Source of the DNA: CAWJMN01 sp963844055
GTDB taxonomy: Bacteria; Planctomycetota; Planctomycetia; Pirellulales; Pirellulaceae
Length of the DNA: 64,000 bases
Assembly (NCBI GenBank): GCA_963844055.1
Contig: CAWJMN010000002.1
Location: 930,001-994,000 of the forward strand
Direction: 5' to 3'
The position numbers were made by a program, and so were the translations under genes. The notes below the pieces were generated by a model. It made no database searches and was not told where the DNA came from. It was given only the letters and a program-made list of their open reading frames with translations. Numbering within the stretch: the first letter of the stretch is position 1; every line of letters begins with the position of its first letter. This document shows positions 1-9,189 of the stretch, in pieces.

Positions 1-104
1 AGCAGCCAGCAGAGTGGCAAGAAGGTGGCGATCAAAATGATCTGTTTGCCACGCATGGTTTTCTCGTGCTTAGAAGAGGGTCGAACGCTCGATTCAGCCT
101 TCAT
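1..104 (-). CDS. N-terminal fragment of an exported or membrane-anchored protein
   Basis: An open frame runs off the left edge on the minus strand. ATG codons lie at 104 and, in frame 16 codons later, at 56. From 56 the translation is MRGK followed by a hydrophobic run (QIILIATFLPLCWLL), which reads as a signal peptide or membrane anchor. Neither start has a clean ribosome site, although a run of G directly precedes the one at 104. Too little is present to name a family. It lies downstream of the PurM-like gene on the same strand, so it may belong to the same transcription unit. Confidence 0.4.
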   Translation of the reverse strand, partial: MKAESSVRPSSKHEKTMRGKQIILIATFLPLCWL

Positions 105-224
105 CCCCCAGGCCAAATTCTCCAGTGACTGCCATCCAGCCCCGCAGGGGCGACACACCTCTAGCCAGGCGGCGTCAGCCCCTGGTAAATCTCCCGCCCA
201 CGAATCTCACTTGAAGAAATTCGC

Positions 225-1379
225 CTACGCGCGAATAGATAGCGACGCCCCATCATATTCCAAACTCTTCCCACTCTCCCCGGCCCCTTCAATTACCACG
301 GCCTTGCGATCACCTTGCTTCTCAATCGTGCCGCCAATCCAGGCGTCAAAGCCCGCCGCCTTAGCAATCGCCACGCACTTGGCCGCATCTTCCTGCGCCA
401 CGTACAGCGCAAAGCCCAGCCCCATATTGAACGTGCCGTACATTTCCTGCGCATCCAGGCCCGCCGTCTTCGCAATGAACGGGAAGATCTCCGGCACTTT
501 GCCAATGATCGTCACGCGATAAACGAACGACTCTTCCAGCCGCATCAGCTTCCGCCAGCCGTGGCCGGTCAGGTGCACGGCATAGTGGATCGGCAAATTC
601 GCTTGCTGACAGCCCCGAATCAGCCCACTGTAAATCACCGAAGGATCAAGCAGCACTTCGCCGTAGCTGCGCCCGCTAGGCAGCTTCGTCAGATAACCTT
701 CAGGCAATCGCTCTGCCAGTTGGCGACACAGCGTCAGGCCATTGGCATGCACGCCACTGCTGGCGGCAAAGATCATCGCGTCACCATGTTTCACTTCGCC
801 AGAAATGCGCAAGTGCTTGGGGCGAATCGTCCCCATGGCCGATCCCGCCAAGATGATCGCTTCTTCTTCGACAAGTCCGCGCAGGGCAGGTGTCTCTCCG
901 CCCCCCCAAACCGCGCCCGCTTGGCGACAGCCTGCCGCAAAGCCTTCCGCCAACTGCTTGGCCCGTTCCACTTGTTCAAACCACTTGGCATTTCCGACGG
1001 CCGCATGCATCGCAACCGCCAGCGGCAACGCACCCACGGTCAGCAGGTCATTCACAATCGTGCCGACCGTATCAATGCCAATCGAGTGATAGAATTTTGC
1101 CGCACGATTCTCGGCTTCGATCCCCTTGCCCGCCGCCAATTTGATCATGGCATCGGCAACAAGGTTCTTCGTCCCCAGCCCCTCTTCCACATGGGCGAGG
1201 TACTGATCTTCGGTTTCAACGAGGTACGCGCTTTCGCCCCGAATCCCCGCAGGCTCTTTCGCCCCATGCTGGGCCAGCAAATCGACCGTCGTGGCCGCAC
1301 TCCGCTGGCAATTACGCTTGAATTCGTCCAGAACGTCGTAGTTGACGCCCGTATTGTGGTAACTAAGGGGCTGATTCAT
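225..1379 (-). CDS. PurM-like protein (AIR synthase / phosphoribosylformylglycinamidine cyclo-ligase superfamily)
   Basis: 384 residues, slightly longer than usual PurM (about 345). The PurM N-terminal ATP-binding core is recognisable: a DTVGTIVNDLLTVGALPLAV stretch near residues 103-122 corresponds to the NDLL...GA.PL element, and a GGGET segment near 159-163 corresponds to the GGET loop. A C-terminal AIRS_C-like part ends near 350 (MGLGFALYV). PurM makes aminoimidazole ribotide from FGAM in purine synthesis, but the GGET loop is followed by PALRG rather than the usual AEMPG. The substrate is therefore unproven and this may be a divergent paralogue. The start at 1379 has a TAGGCCGGA stretch just upstream. 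It is the last complete gene of the minus-strand block. No gene symbol is given because the loop departs from classical PurM. Confidence 0.8.
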   Translation of the reverse strand: MNQPLSYHNTGVNYDVLDEFKRNCQRSAATTVDLLAQHGAKEPAGIRGESAYLVETEDQYLAHVEEGLGTKNLVADAMIKLAAGKGIEAENRAAKFYHSIGIDTVGTIVNDLLTVGALPLAVAMHAAVGNAKWFEQVERAKQLAEGFAAGCRQAGAVWGGGETPALRGLVEEEAIILAGSAMGTIRPKHLRISGEVKHGDAMIFAASSGVHANGLTLCRQLAERLPEGYLTKLPSGRSYGEVLLDPSVIYSGLIRGCQQANLPIHYAVHLTGHGWRKLMRLEESFVYRVTIIGKVPEIFPFIAKTAGLDAQEMYGTFNMGLGFALYVAQEDAAKCVAIAKAAGFDAWIGGTIEKQGDRKAVVIEGAGESGKSLEYDGASLSIRA

Positions 1380-1545
1380 TCCGGCCTACAACAAGAAAAA
1401 CGCACGAAGAGAATAGTCAAAAGCGAGCCGCTTTCACCGCGGCCCTTATTCTATCCCCACACGCCTTTCCTATCCATCCGCCCCCAGCCCCGCGTTTCAG
1501 GGCCGAAAGTTATACGCAGGCCATTTCCTGCGCGTTTCATGGCCG

Positions 1546-2718
1546 TTAGCCAGCCACCTTAGGGGCCACTTTTCCGCGCTCCACCAGCGCTGCCGCATAC
1601 CCCAGCAAATCTCCCTTTTGCTCGCAATATGCCAGTACCCCCTCAAAACTGCCCGCAGAGCGAGCCAGTTCCAACAGCGTCGGGGCATAGCCAATTGGCT
1701 GAGCCGTTGGTGGCGTCAAGCGAATTGCCTCGCGCATCGCCTCTTCGTAGCGCCCCAGGCGAGCCAGCAAATCGACATAACCTTCCACCGCCGCCATCCC
1801 CTGATACTGCACATCCAGCATCTCTGCCTTCTGTCGGAAATAGGTCACCGCCTCGTCCACGTTCTCTCCCAGCAGCGCCGCAAAAAACAAGGCGTGCGAA
1901 GGATACGTCTCGGCAAAGGGCTCGTCACCAGGATACTGAAACTGCTGGTCTAGGCGTCGACCATATTCGGTCAGGTCCAAGGCCAATCGAAAGTCTTCAG
2001 GCCGATCGGTCGCACGAGCGATCCGCACCGTCGATGCCAAGTGGGTCGTGTCGATGTGGTACGAGTGCCCTTGAAATAGCCACTCCCGATCATGCACCAA
2101 TTCCTTCAGCGTATTCGCCGTCGGATGGGTCCCTTCCTGCCGAGCAATGTCATTCTTCACGCTGGCCAAAAGGTCCGCATGTAAGCGACGCAGCAGTGCT
2201 CGTGCGGCCGGAACTTGTTCCTTGCGTGGCAAACGTGCAACGCCCGAGTCGTACGTCGTGATGCTGCTACACGTACCATACGCCGTCAGCACCATCTCAA
2301 ACCCACGCCCCACATCCACCCCTTCATGCAGCAAAACTTCAATCAGCTCTTCCGTGTTGTCCTCGTCTGGCTCAATCTTGGAAAGCAAGCTAATTGCCAG
2401 CTCTTTATCCCCAACCGGACGCAAATACATCCAGCCATCGCGCACGCGGCCCGCTTTCAGCATCAGCGTTCCCACTTCGCGACATGCCGCCAGCAGGCCT
2501 TCTTCTAGCTTTTGCCGTCCCGCTTCATCAAGCTGGTCAGAGCCTTCCCCCGTTTGTACCGACAGCCCCAGCTTGTGGCGCAGTTGCATCTTGCGTGCTT
2601 CAAACAGCTCATGAAACTTCTGCTCCGCCAAGAACGTCTCGGCAAGCGACGCCAACATCTGGGCCTCTTGCCCTTGCTCAAAAGACTTCTGCAGCTCAGC
2701 AAAACGGTTGTCAGACAT
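1546..2718 (-). CDS. Conserved planctomycete protein, helical repeat (TPR-like), unknown function
   Basis: 390 residues, with no signal peptide or membrane segment. The composition is Leu/Ala/Glu-rich, with paired helices such as EAQMLASLAETFLAEQKF near the start and GRYEEAMREAIRL and EGVLAYCEQKGDLLGYAAAL near the end. These look like TPR or similar superhelical repeats used for protein contacts. No catalytic motif is visible. The start at 2718 is preceded by AGGTAGG. It lies about 100 bp after the anti-sigma-like gene and 166 bp before the PurM-like gene, on the same strand. Membership of the upstream signalling operon is possible but not shown. Confidence 0.7.
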   Translation of the reverse strand: MSDNRFAELQKSFEQGQEAQMLASLAETFLAEQKFHELFEARKMQLRHKLGLSVQTGEGSDQLDEAGRQKLEEGLLAACREVGTLMLKAGRVRDGWMYLRPVGDKELAISLLSKIEPDEDNTEELIEVLLHEGVDVGRGFEMVLTAYGTCSSITTYDSGVARLPRKEQVPAARALLRRLHADLLASVKNDIARQEGTHPTANTLKELVHDREWLFQGHSYHIDTTHLASTVRIARATDRPEDFRLALDLTEYGRRLDQQFQYPGDEPFAETYPSHALFFAALLGENVDEAVTYFRQKAEMLDVQYQGMAAVEGYVDLLARLGRYEEAMREAIRLTPPTAQPIGYAPTLLELARSAGSFEGVLAYCEQKGDLLGYAAALVERGKVAPKVAG

Positions 2719-2817
2719 AGCCTACCTAAACATCTACAAAAAACGAATTTTCAACTTTCCCACTTCGCCAAACATCTTACCACGCCATCACCCGCTCTAG
2801 CAGGTCGCCAAGCGCTG

Positions 2818-3228
2818 CTAAGACCCCTTCCGAAGTACGCCCGCCGTCGACTGAAAGTACCTCTGTCGTCGCTTCTGAATCTGCTCGCCCGATTCCTCCG
2901 CCTGCTTCCGCAAGTCTTCGAGGTTCGACTGGCAAATTCGACACCCCACCATCTCCAAATGGAAATGCACATGGGCGGCGTGCGCTGGCTCTAAAATGTC
3001 CAGCAAATAACTTCCCAGCTGCTCGCGCGAAATACAGCTCAGCCGATGTCGCCGCCAAATTTCACCCAGGCTGTGCACCCCTTGGTCACGCCGAGCATGA
3101 ACCGCCGCTAAGCGGGCCAGTTGGCTTTGATCGCCACGCAAGATCCCCTCGATCCGTGTCATCTCGCTAGCGCAAAGCGCCTCGTCCAAGTAAGCTTCCA
3201 AATCAGCCGTCGGCAATGGCGTTGACAT
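2818..3228 (-). CDS. Small anti-sigma-factor-like protein with His/Cys cluster
   Basis: 136 residues from an ATG at 3228 with GGAG nine bases upstream. An in-frame start at 3282 would add 18 residues but has poorer context. The N-terminus (DLEAYLDEAL, then EMTRIEGIL) matches the short acidic helices common in planctomycete anti-sigma or zf-HC2-like proteins. The C-terminal half carries HVHFHLEMVGCRICQ, a His plus CxxC cluster that resembles the zinc-binding site of ZAS anti-sigma factors but with wider His-Cys spacing (H-x5-C-x2-C). No membrane helix is seen, so it should be cytoplasmic. It follows the ECF sigma gene directly, the usual order for a sigma/anti-sigma pair. The role is inferred from context and the Cys cluster. 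Confidence 0.65.
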   Translation of the reverse strand: MSTPLPTADLEAYLDEALCASEMTRIEGILRGDQSQLARLAAVHARRDQGVHSLGEIWRRHRLSCISREQLGSYLLDILEPAHAAHVHFHLEMVGCRICQSNLEDLRKQAEESGEQIQKRRQRYFQSTAGVLRKGS

Positions 3229-3334
3229 CTTCTCGCTCCCTTTCTCCAAACTTACATCTCTTCCCGATTTTCCTATTTCCACTCTCTGCCCCCTGCCCTC
3301 TTGATATTAGATGCACAGGGTGTGACACGTCTGG

Positions 3335-3979
3335 TCACTCGTCCACATAGAGTTCTGGAAAAAGTTCTCGGGAAAGATTTTGGCGCTGCACTACCGTCTT
3401 GAGCCTCGCTAAAAAATCGAACTTGTAGTTTGCAACTTGCTGTTCAGTCAGCTCTAGCTTCTGGGCCACTTCCTTATTTCCCCAGCCCCGCACAAACAAC
3501 AGCTCCGCGCACTGGATCTTGGTCCATTCTCCCTTTTCGCGCCAGCGTTCGATTTGATCCTGTAGCGCTGCGGCAATCGCTTGCTCTTCAATGCCGCGCC
3601 GTTCAACGCTAATGGCGATGCTGCTTGCGCCGCGCGCGTTGCCAACCGGTTGCCAGTCGCCCGAAGAATCGCTGGAAGGACCCAGCGGCACCGAAGGTCG
3701 TCTTCCTTCGCGTCGTAGATGATCGGTTAGCTTGTAAGCACAGATCGAAAACAGATAGCCTTCAAGCGACCGTCGCCCATCGTAGTTGGGCAAGCTGCTA
3801 AGAAAGCCAATGAACGTTTCTTGGACGATGTCTTCGGCCGGGCTGCGCCGTCCCAAACGACTATCGACAAAGGCGAGTAAACGCCCTTCGTATCGCGCGA
3901 TCAAATCTCCCCAAGCGCTATCGTCGCCGCTACGAATGCGATCGATCAACAGGGAGTCCACATCAGAACTGACCGACAT
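3335..3979 (-). CDS. ECF-type RNA polymerase sigma factor
   Basis: About 214 residues from ATG 3979; an in-frame TTG at 3994 would add five residues. Region 2 is clear: AEDIVQETFIGFLSSL followed by GYLFSICAYKLTDHLRR. A long variable linker (GPSSDSSGDWQP...) separates it from region 4, with a helix-turn-helix at GWGNKEVAQKLELTEQQVANYKFDFLARLK. These are the two domains of group 4 sigma-70 factors, which direct RNA polymerase to a small regulon. The gene sits between a membrane protein linked to a Ser/Thr kinase and a small His/Cys protein likely to be its antagonist. Planctomycete ECF factors often occur next to kinase genes. Confidence 0.88.
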   Translation of the reverse strand: MSVSSDVDSLLIDRIRSGDDSAWGDLIARYEGRLLAFVDSRLGRRSPAEDIVQETFIGFLSSLPNYDGRRSLEGYLFSICAYKLTDHLRREGRRPSVPLGPSSDSSGDWQPVGNARGASSIAISVERRGIEEQAIAAALQDQIERWREKGEWTKIQCAELLFVRGWGNKEVAQKLELTEQQVANYKFDFLARLKTVVQRQNLSRELFPELYVDE

Positions 3980-4041
3980 CTTCGATAAGCTCAAGTTGTC
4001 AAAGGTACGGCCGAATGAGCCGGGCCTCTTCCATTAGCTCA

Positions 4042-4992
4042 TCACAGCCAGATCAAAAATCGCGCGAGTGCGGCCCCACTTCCCACGACCAATAGTATCG
4101 CTGCCGCCGCCATGAACTGCAAGCGACTTGATTGCTTCCCTTGGGTCGCATGTTCTAGTCGTAAATAGCCGAATGCCACCCCGATAAACAGCAAAATGCT
4201 CCCTACAACCAGTGCAAGCTGCAATAGTCGGCTTTCTTCACGCAAAGCGTTCCACCGCTGAGTGATCTCTCGCTGAAATTTCGGAGTAAATTCCAGCAAG
4301 GCGTGCATTTGGTACATCGGGCCGATAGAAACCGTGATTTGCTCTTCGTAAATATTTTCTTCACGAACTAGCTCATCCTGAATCGTTTTCAGATCGACCT
4401 GCACCAAATTCCGAGCCCGTTCATCATGCAAAAGCCCCACCACGTAGTCTTCGGTTTGCTTTTGTAACCTTTGATCGAGTGCTTGCCGCGCGTCAGACTG
4501 CCGCGCAAACGGCTCCGACTTCACTGCGATCCGTTGCACTCCATCCTCCAGCACCGGCGGTTTCTCGACCCAGGTCGGCCGTCCTGGTGGAATGATCACC
4601 CGCGACGACTCACCAATCGGCGTGTTCAGCGGTTGATCATCGCTCACTTTAGCAGGCTTGGCCTCTTCTACCTGCTCGGTTTTGGCAGGCGCTTCACTCG
4701 CTGGCTTTTGAACTTCCTCACTGGCCGGCTTGTTGGCCGATTCGCCAGTCGGCGCAGTAACAGTGACGGCCGCTTTTTCCGTCGCGCTTGCTCCTTCGCC
4801 GTCGCTGGCAAAGACGATCTGATCGCACAGCCCATAAGCACCCGCGCAGGCAAACACAACCAGGGCCGCGCCGCTGATCCGGCGCAAGGTTGCCGTGAGC
4901 TTCAACTCATGAACCAACGGCCAAGCGGCCAGCGCCAGGCACGCGATCCAAAACATCGGCCACAACAGGAGAAAGGTAGCAAGGCTCATCAT
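4042..4992 (-). CDS. Four-helix membrane protein with periplasmic or cytoplasmic middle domain, unknown function
   Basis: 316 residues from ATG 4992, which has GGAAG about 12-16 bases upstream and lies just beyond the kinase stop. An upstream ATG at 5106 would add 38 polar residues and overlap the kinase gene by 70 bp, so it is less likely. Two N-terminal hydrophobic helices (SLATFLLLWPMFWIACLALAAW and ISGAALVVFACAGAYGL) are followed by a Pro/Glu/Lys/Ala-rich linker. A folded domain (roughly residues 150-255) precedes two C-terminal helices (LQLALVVGSILLFIGVAF and LQFMAAAAILLVVGSGAAL). I do not recognise the family. Its place between the kinase and the sigma factor suggests a membrane partner or kinase target (inference). 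Confidence 0.7.
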   Translation of the reverse strand: MMSLATFLLLWPMFWIACLALAAWPLVHELKLTATLRRISGAALVVFACAGAYGLCDQIVFASDGEGASATEKAAVTVTAPTGESANKPASEEVQKPASEAPAKTEQVEEAKPAKVSDDQPLNTPIGESSRVIIPPGRPTWVEKPPVLEDGVQRIAVKSEPFARQSDARQALDQRLQKQTEDYVVGLLHDERARNLVQVDLKTIQDELVREENIYEEQITVSIGPMYQMHALLEFTPKFQREITQRWNALREESRLLQLALVVGSILLFIGVAFGYLRLEHATQGKQSSRLQFMAAAAILLVVGSGAALARFLIWL

Positions 4993-5036
4993 CGGATCGA
5001 CTCTACTTCCATACGCTCCCAAAAAACTCAAACCGA

Positions 5037-7007
5037 CTAGCGACGATGGCCACGCCGCTCTTGCATCGCTCGTCGCAGTTGAAGGCGACGTTGCGTTGGA
5101 ATCCATGGCGAAGCAAACTGGATCGCCAGCGACATACTAGCCATCGCCAAAAAGAGCATCGGCTCTGCCGTCGATAACCACATCGACCAAACCCAAGTCG
5201 CCACCACCACCAAAACTAGCTTGCCAAACGAGATGCGATTCTCGCGAACCGGATCGCTTTGCTTCCACCAACCAATCGTCGCAAACAATGCGGCAATCGT
5301 CACTAAGATTCGTCCCAGCGTGCTGGGATTGAAAAACTCTTGGGCAACCAAATGGCTTGTCGGCTTCGGGGCTGAATCCAGAGGAAAATCGATCGTCAAA
5401 AACCTAGCAAGCGCAATGGCCACCAGCCCCAGCACAAAACCAACCAGCAACTGCTCGCCACGACGACGAATCGGATCAAGCGTTGCCCCTTCTTGAAACT
5501 TGCCCAGCGTTAAAACCATCCAAGCCCCAAGCGTTGCCACGCAAAAGCTCCAGGCCAAAACAGGGATCGGCTGCTGGTGCGAATTCAACAGGACTTCACT
5601 GCGAGCCATCCACACCAGCACATGCAAAATGCCAACCACCATCGCCGATAGAAGCAGCGAGCCCACCCACTCTTCCGAACGCTCTGAATAGCTTCGCCGG
5701 GCGAGCATTCCTCGCAAATAATCGTTCCACGTTTGCCCATGCACTGACGCCGGCAATTGAAAGCTTCCCACGGTCGAAGAACCATCCCAGTGGCCATGCC
5801 AATTGCCTGGCTGATCATCGCCATTGCCTGGCAAGTTGCGAGGAAGCTCCGCATCGACGCGCGGCAAATTGTTCTTCTTGCTTCCCGACAACAGACGAAT
5901 TCCCATCGCAATGGTAAAGGCCACTGCCATGCAGCCCGACAGCGCCATGATCGGCCGATAGATCAAAATCGGGCTTGCGCCTCCGCTAGAAAGCGGAACC
6001 ACTCCCGCTCGCAAAGTAAACAGCCCAACCAGCAGCAACAATCCAATTAGCGGCACACTCAGCAGCAACGCCCCCATCCACATGCCAAAGCTGGAGGAGC
6101 TCGAAGGCTGGCTGATATTTGCCGGAGCCACCGCAGGGGGCACATAAAACTTCGCCACTGGCACAGGCACAGGCTGCGCCACCGTCGCCGTTACCGGTGC
6201 TTCCGCCGAAACCCGGCCCGCGTCCGCGTCCGCTAATTGCTGCAAGAATTCTTTGGCCGTACCGATGCGTTGCTGCGGATCTTTATGCAGCGCGTTTTTC
6301 AGAAGCGGTCGAAACGCAACCGGCACCGCCGTGAGGTCAGGCTCTTGCGTTAAATGCTTCATCAAGATTTCGTGGCTGCTCTCGCCATCAAATGGCAAAT
6401 GCCCGGTCAGCATTTCAAATAGCATCACGCCGCAGGCATACAGGTCGATCGACTTTCCATAGGTTCCCTTCCCAATCTCGGGAGCCATATAGTGCGCGGT
6501 GCCGATGCTTTCGGTCTGTCCACTACGACGACTTGCCGACAGCGACTTCGACAAACCGTAGTCGCCAATCTTGATCGCGCCGTAATCTTCAAAGATGTTG
6601 CCCGGCTTAAGGTCGCGGTGCACAATCCCTTGATCATGCAAATAGGCCACGCCCGCCAAGATTCCGCGCATCCAGTGCACAACTTGCTCTTGCGGTAGGC
6701 CCTGCGGATTTTGATCGAGCGTTTGTCGCAGATTATCTCCCGCGACATATTCCATCACCACCCAAGTCTCATCTTGAGGGTCGCGACGAATATCAAACAA
6801 GCTAACCAGATTCGGATGTTTTAGATTCAAGCATTGGCTCACGCCACGCAGCTCGATCTCGAGGTTTCGCTGAACTCGCTTGAGCGCAACTTCTTTGCCG
6901 GCATCGCTCAGGGCGAAGTAAACTTCGCCAAAGCCGCCGCGGCCAATGCCACGCTTAATCGTAAAGCCGTCCAACGGTCGTGAACCGCTGGCATACTGAA
7001 ACTTCAT
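5037..7007 (-). CDS. Membrane-anchored serine/threonine protein kinase (Hanks type)
   Basis: 656 residues. The N-terminal kinase domain (about 10-275) has all key elements: a Gly-rich loop GRGGFGEVY at 22-30, the ATP-binding Lys in ALKR (K43), the catalytic loop HRDLKPGN at 130-137 (base D132), DYG at 149-151 in place of DFG, and the APE motif at 175-177. A Pro/Ala linker leads to about eight hydrophobic segments between 310 and 640, so the C-terminus is polytopic rather than a single sensor helix. The start at 7007 has GAGG seven bases upstream. The FHA protein gene lies 254 bp upstream on the same strand, and downstream come a membrane protein and an ECF sigma/anti-sigma-like pair. This suggests phosphorylation-controlled gene expression (inference). 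Confidence 0.93.
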   Translation of the reverse strand: MKFQYASGSRPLDGFTIKRGIGRGGFGEVYFALSDAGKEVALKRVQRNLEIELRGVSQCLNLKHPNLVSLFDIRRDPQDETWVVMEYVAGDNLRQTLDQNPQGLPQEQVVHWMRGILAGVAYLHDQGIVHRDLKPGNIFEDYGAIKIGDYGLSKSLSASRRSGQTESIGTAHYMAPEIGKGTYGKSIDLYACGVMLFEMLTGHLPFDGESSHEILMKHLTQEPDLTAVPVAFRPLLKNALHKDPQQRIGTAKEFLQQLADADAGRVSAEAPVTATVAQPVPVPVAKFYVPPAVAPANISQPSSSSSFGMWMGALLLSVPLIGLLLLVGLFTLRAGVVPLSSGGASPILIYRPIMALSGCMAVAFTIAMGIRLLSGSKKNNLPRVDAELPRNLPGNGDDQPGNWHGHWDGSSTVGSFQLPASVHGQTWNDYLRGMLARRSYSERSEEWVGSLLLSAMVVGILHVLVWMARSEVLLNSHQQPIPVLAWSFCVATLGAWMVLTLGKFQEGATLDPIRRRGEQLLVGFVLGLVAIALARFLTIDFPLDSAPKPTSHLVAQEFFNPSTLGRILVTIAALFATIGWWKQSDPVRENRISFGKLVLVVVATWVWSMWLSTAEPMLFLAMASMSLAIQFASPWIPTQRRLQLRRAMQERRGHRR

Positions 7008-7261
7008 AGTGACGCCTCAACGCGATGGACGTCGCGCTCCTCGCGAAGCTTTTATGCTCTCTTCCGCCCCTCTGATTTTAGCCTAACAAACCGAGGTTTT
7101 TTCGGCCCGGTCGGGACGGAGCCCCTAACTACAGCAGGGCCCTACTCCTGGGTATTCGCCGAAGCAGGACCATTATTGGCCCCCAATAGAAAATTTTATT
7201 GCGACATCTCGGAAGCCGCAAACACTTTGCCGGCAAGTACTTAACGCGGAAACCGCAGCGC

Positions 7262-7909
7262 CTAGACGGCAGTCGCCCGCATCACAGGCTCCAGCGCAAA
7301 CGAAAAGTCGGCCCCGCTTACCTGCGAACTCTCCCCCAGGGCGGCTCGCCCTTCTTGCTGAACCCCATCGATTTTCACCGGCTTGGCCGACTTACAAAAC
7401 AACTGGTTTTGCTGCCGCACCAGGATCACCTCGTCGTTCCACTCAGGACAAACCACATGGCTTTGTGCCTTAGGACCTAGCACGCAAGACTCCGCCAGCA
7501 GCAACACCGCATCCGCATAGGGCAGCGTCCGGTGGGGGGTCAAAAATTCCAGCCGGGCTGAATTGCTCAGCGCGTGCGGCTTACGAAACCTTAGCTTCAC
7601 CTGACTTCCTAGTTCAATCGTATCGCCATCTGCCAAAAGGGACGGCCCCACCAGCGGCTTCCCAGAAATCGAGGTCGAAACCAATAGCCCTCCCTCTTCG
7701 AGCGCAGGGCTGGCAATAAATCCTTCGGGCGTTCGGCGCAGCGTGATCTGATGCCGAGCAAGCTCACAGCGCAGCGGAATCTCTACCTCGCTATCGGGCA
7801 GCGCTTGGCCAATTCGGATTTCTTCCTGGGGACAAACGAGGTAGCCGCCAACGCCATCCACCCACAGCAAAAATCGGGCTGCTGCTTTGTCGCCAACCTG
7901 CGTGCTCAT
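7262..7909 (-). CDS. FHA-domain protein
   Basis: 215 residues from ATG 7909 with GGGA nine bases upstream. The frame stays open further upstream, but that part has no domain character. The first half matches an FHA fold: RIGQALPDSEVEIPL, then LARHQITLRR (the RH pair of the phosphothreonine site), and LLADGDTIELGSQVKLRFR. The second half (CVLGPKAQSHVVCPEWNDEVILVRQQNQ...) looks like a second, more degenerate FHA-like sandwich. FHA domains bind phosphothreonine, so the Ser/Thr kinase downstream on the same strand is a natural partner. No signal peptide or membrane helix is seen. It diverges from the DUF481 protein gene across a region of about 240 bp. Confidence 0.75.
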   Translation of the reverse strand: MSTQVGDKAAARFLLWVDGVGGYLVCPQEEIRIGQALPDSEVEIPLRCELARHQITLRRTPEGFIASPALEEGGLLVSTSISGKPLVGPSLLADGDTIELGSQVKLRFRKPHALSNSARLEFLTPHRTLPYADAVLLLAESCVLGPKAQSHVVCPEWNDEVILVRQQNQLFCKSAKPVKIDGVQQEGRAALGESSQVSGADFSFALEPVMRATAV

Positions 7910-8152
7910 AAACGTCCCACTTTTGGAAGTACGCTTCTTCGTATTCCTGCAATGATCCTCGGAAAATGCCCCGGCTACCACCCCCAGAAATTCCAAACCG
8001 CCCCGATCCCCAAAAACAGGCCGTATTTTTGCCAGCATTGCTATCAGGAGGGCAAGAATTGTGGGTTGCATCGTCCGGAGGCGATTGATAATCTCCCACC
8101 CCCCCCGAAATACCCGAGCACACACCATCACGTCCACCGCGAGAATTCCGCC

Positions 8153-9121
8153 ATGGCCTTGGTTCCACCATCCCGAACGCATGCAATCTGGCGCAGCCTA
8201 AAACCGCTGTTCCTGACGGCGCTGATCGGACTTGCTGGCTCGTTGGCGTGGGCTCAAGAATATGCAGGCCCGTCGCTCGAGTTGCCGGCCGCCGGTGCCC
8301 AGGCGATCCGCTTGCCCGCTCCCGAAGATTTGCCGCCGCCGGATGCTTCGCTAACAGCACCCGAACCCGCCGACGCCAAACTTCCTGCCAATACAGAGTT
8401 CTCTAAAGAAGCCAACAAGCTCATTACCAATTCCGGCGCCGGCTGGGAGTTTTGGACACCAAAGTTCTGGGATCCTTGGGAAGGAAACGTCGAGCTTGGC
8501 ATGAATGGTACCGATGGCAACACGGAAACTTTCAACATCCGCTTTGGAGCGACTGCCAAGCACAAGACCGAGTTCCGCAGCGAGACCATTCAGGTCACGA
8601 GCATTCAAAAACGAGCCAACGGCCAAACAACCGCCAACACAGCGCTGATCGATGGCCGCGTTGAATGGCCGATGCCAAACTCCAAGTGGAACTATTTCAT
8701 CCACAAGCTGTTTGAATACGACCAATTCAAAGCGTTTGACGCCCGTGTTTCGGCAGATACCGGCTTTGGCTACGAGTACATCCAAACCGACATGACAACG
8801 CTAATCGGCCGAACCGGTTTGGCCATGTCGCACGAGATCGGCGGTCCGAACAAGAAGGTCAATCCCGAACTTTACCTCGGTGGCGAGTTCAAGCACAAGT
8901 TCACCGACACCCACGCCTTCAGCACAAAGGTCGACTTTTATCCCAACGTCACCGCGTTTAGCGACTTTCGCTTGAACAGCCAAGCCAGTTGGGAAATGGC
9001 ACTCGTCCAATCATGGGGCCTGTCGCTCAAGTTCAGCGTGATTGATCGATATGACAGCACCCCCAGCGGCGCCAAGCCCAACGACCTCGACTACAGCACG
9101 CTCCTACTGTGGAATTTTTAG
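8153..9121 (+). CDS. DUF481-family outer-membrane beta-barrel protein
   Basis: 322 residues from ATG 8153, chosen because it begins a clear signal peptide (KPLFLTALIGLAGSLAWAQ); the frame is open 134 codons further upstream without coding features. After a Pro/Ala-rich stretch, a barrel-like part begins at WEGNVELGMNGTDGNTETFNIRFGATAKHKTEFRSE. Alternating strands then run to a C-terminal aromatic residue (LLLWNF), typical of outer-membrane barrels. DUF481 (YdiY-like) proteins are salt-induced outer-membrane proteins of unclear function. The gene diverges from the FHA gene. No associated enzyme is next to it. Confidence 0.8.
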   Translation: MALVPPSRTHAIWRSLKPLFLTALIGLAGSLAWAQEYAGPSLELPAAGAQAIRLPAPEDLPPPDASLTAPEPADAKLPANTEFSKEANKLITNSGAGWEFWTPKFWDPWEGNVELGMNGTDGNTETFNIRFGATAKHKTEFRSETIQVTSIQKRANGQTTANTALIDGRVEWPMPNSKWNYFIHKLFEYDQFKAFDARVSADTGFGYEYIQTDMTTLIGRTGLAMSHEIGGPNKKVNPELYLGGEFKHKFTDTHAFSTKVDFYPNVTAFSDFRLNSQASWEMALVQSWGLSLKFSVIDRYDSTPSGAKPNDLDYSTLLLWNF

Positions 9122-9189
9122 TACAAGTTTCATGGGGACTAGCCACCTCAGGACGGCTGGCTTGATCTCGAAAGGGCAAGGACTTCTGT

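Noticed and set aside
315..1562. 415-codon plus-strand frame opposite the PurM-like gene
   Set aside because: Arg/His/Gln/Pro-rich shadow of the real minus-strand gene, without signal or domain.
4992..5106. 38-residue N-terminal extension of the membrane protein
   Set aside because: It would overlap the kinase gene by 70 bp and is polar; ATG 4992 has better context and starts a hydrophobic helix.
7751..8152. 134-residue N-terminal extension of the DUF481 protein
   Set aside because: It would lie opposite the FHA gene and its upstream region, and the signal peptide begins at 8153.
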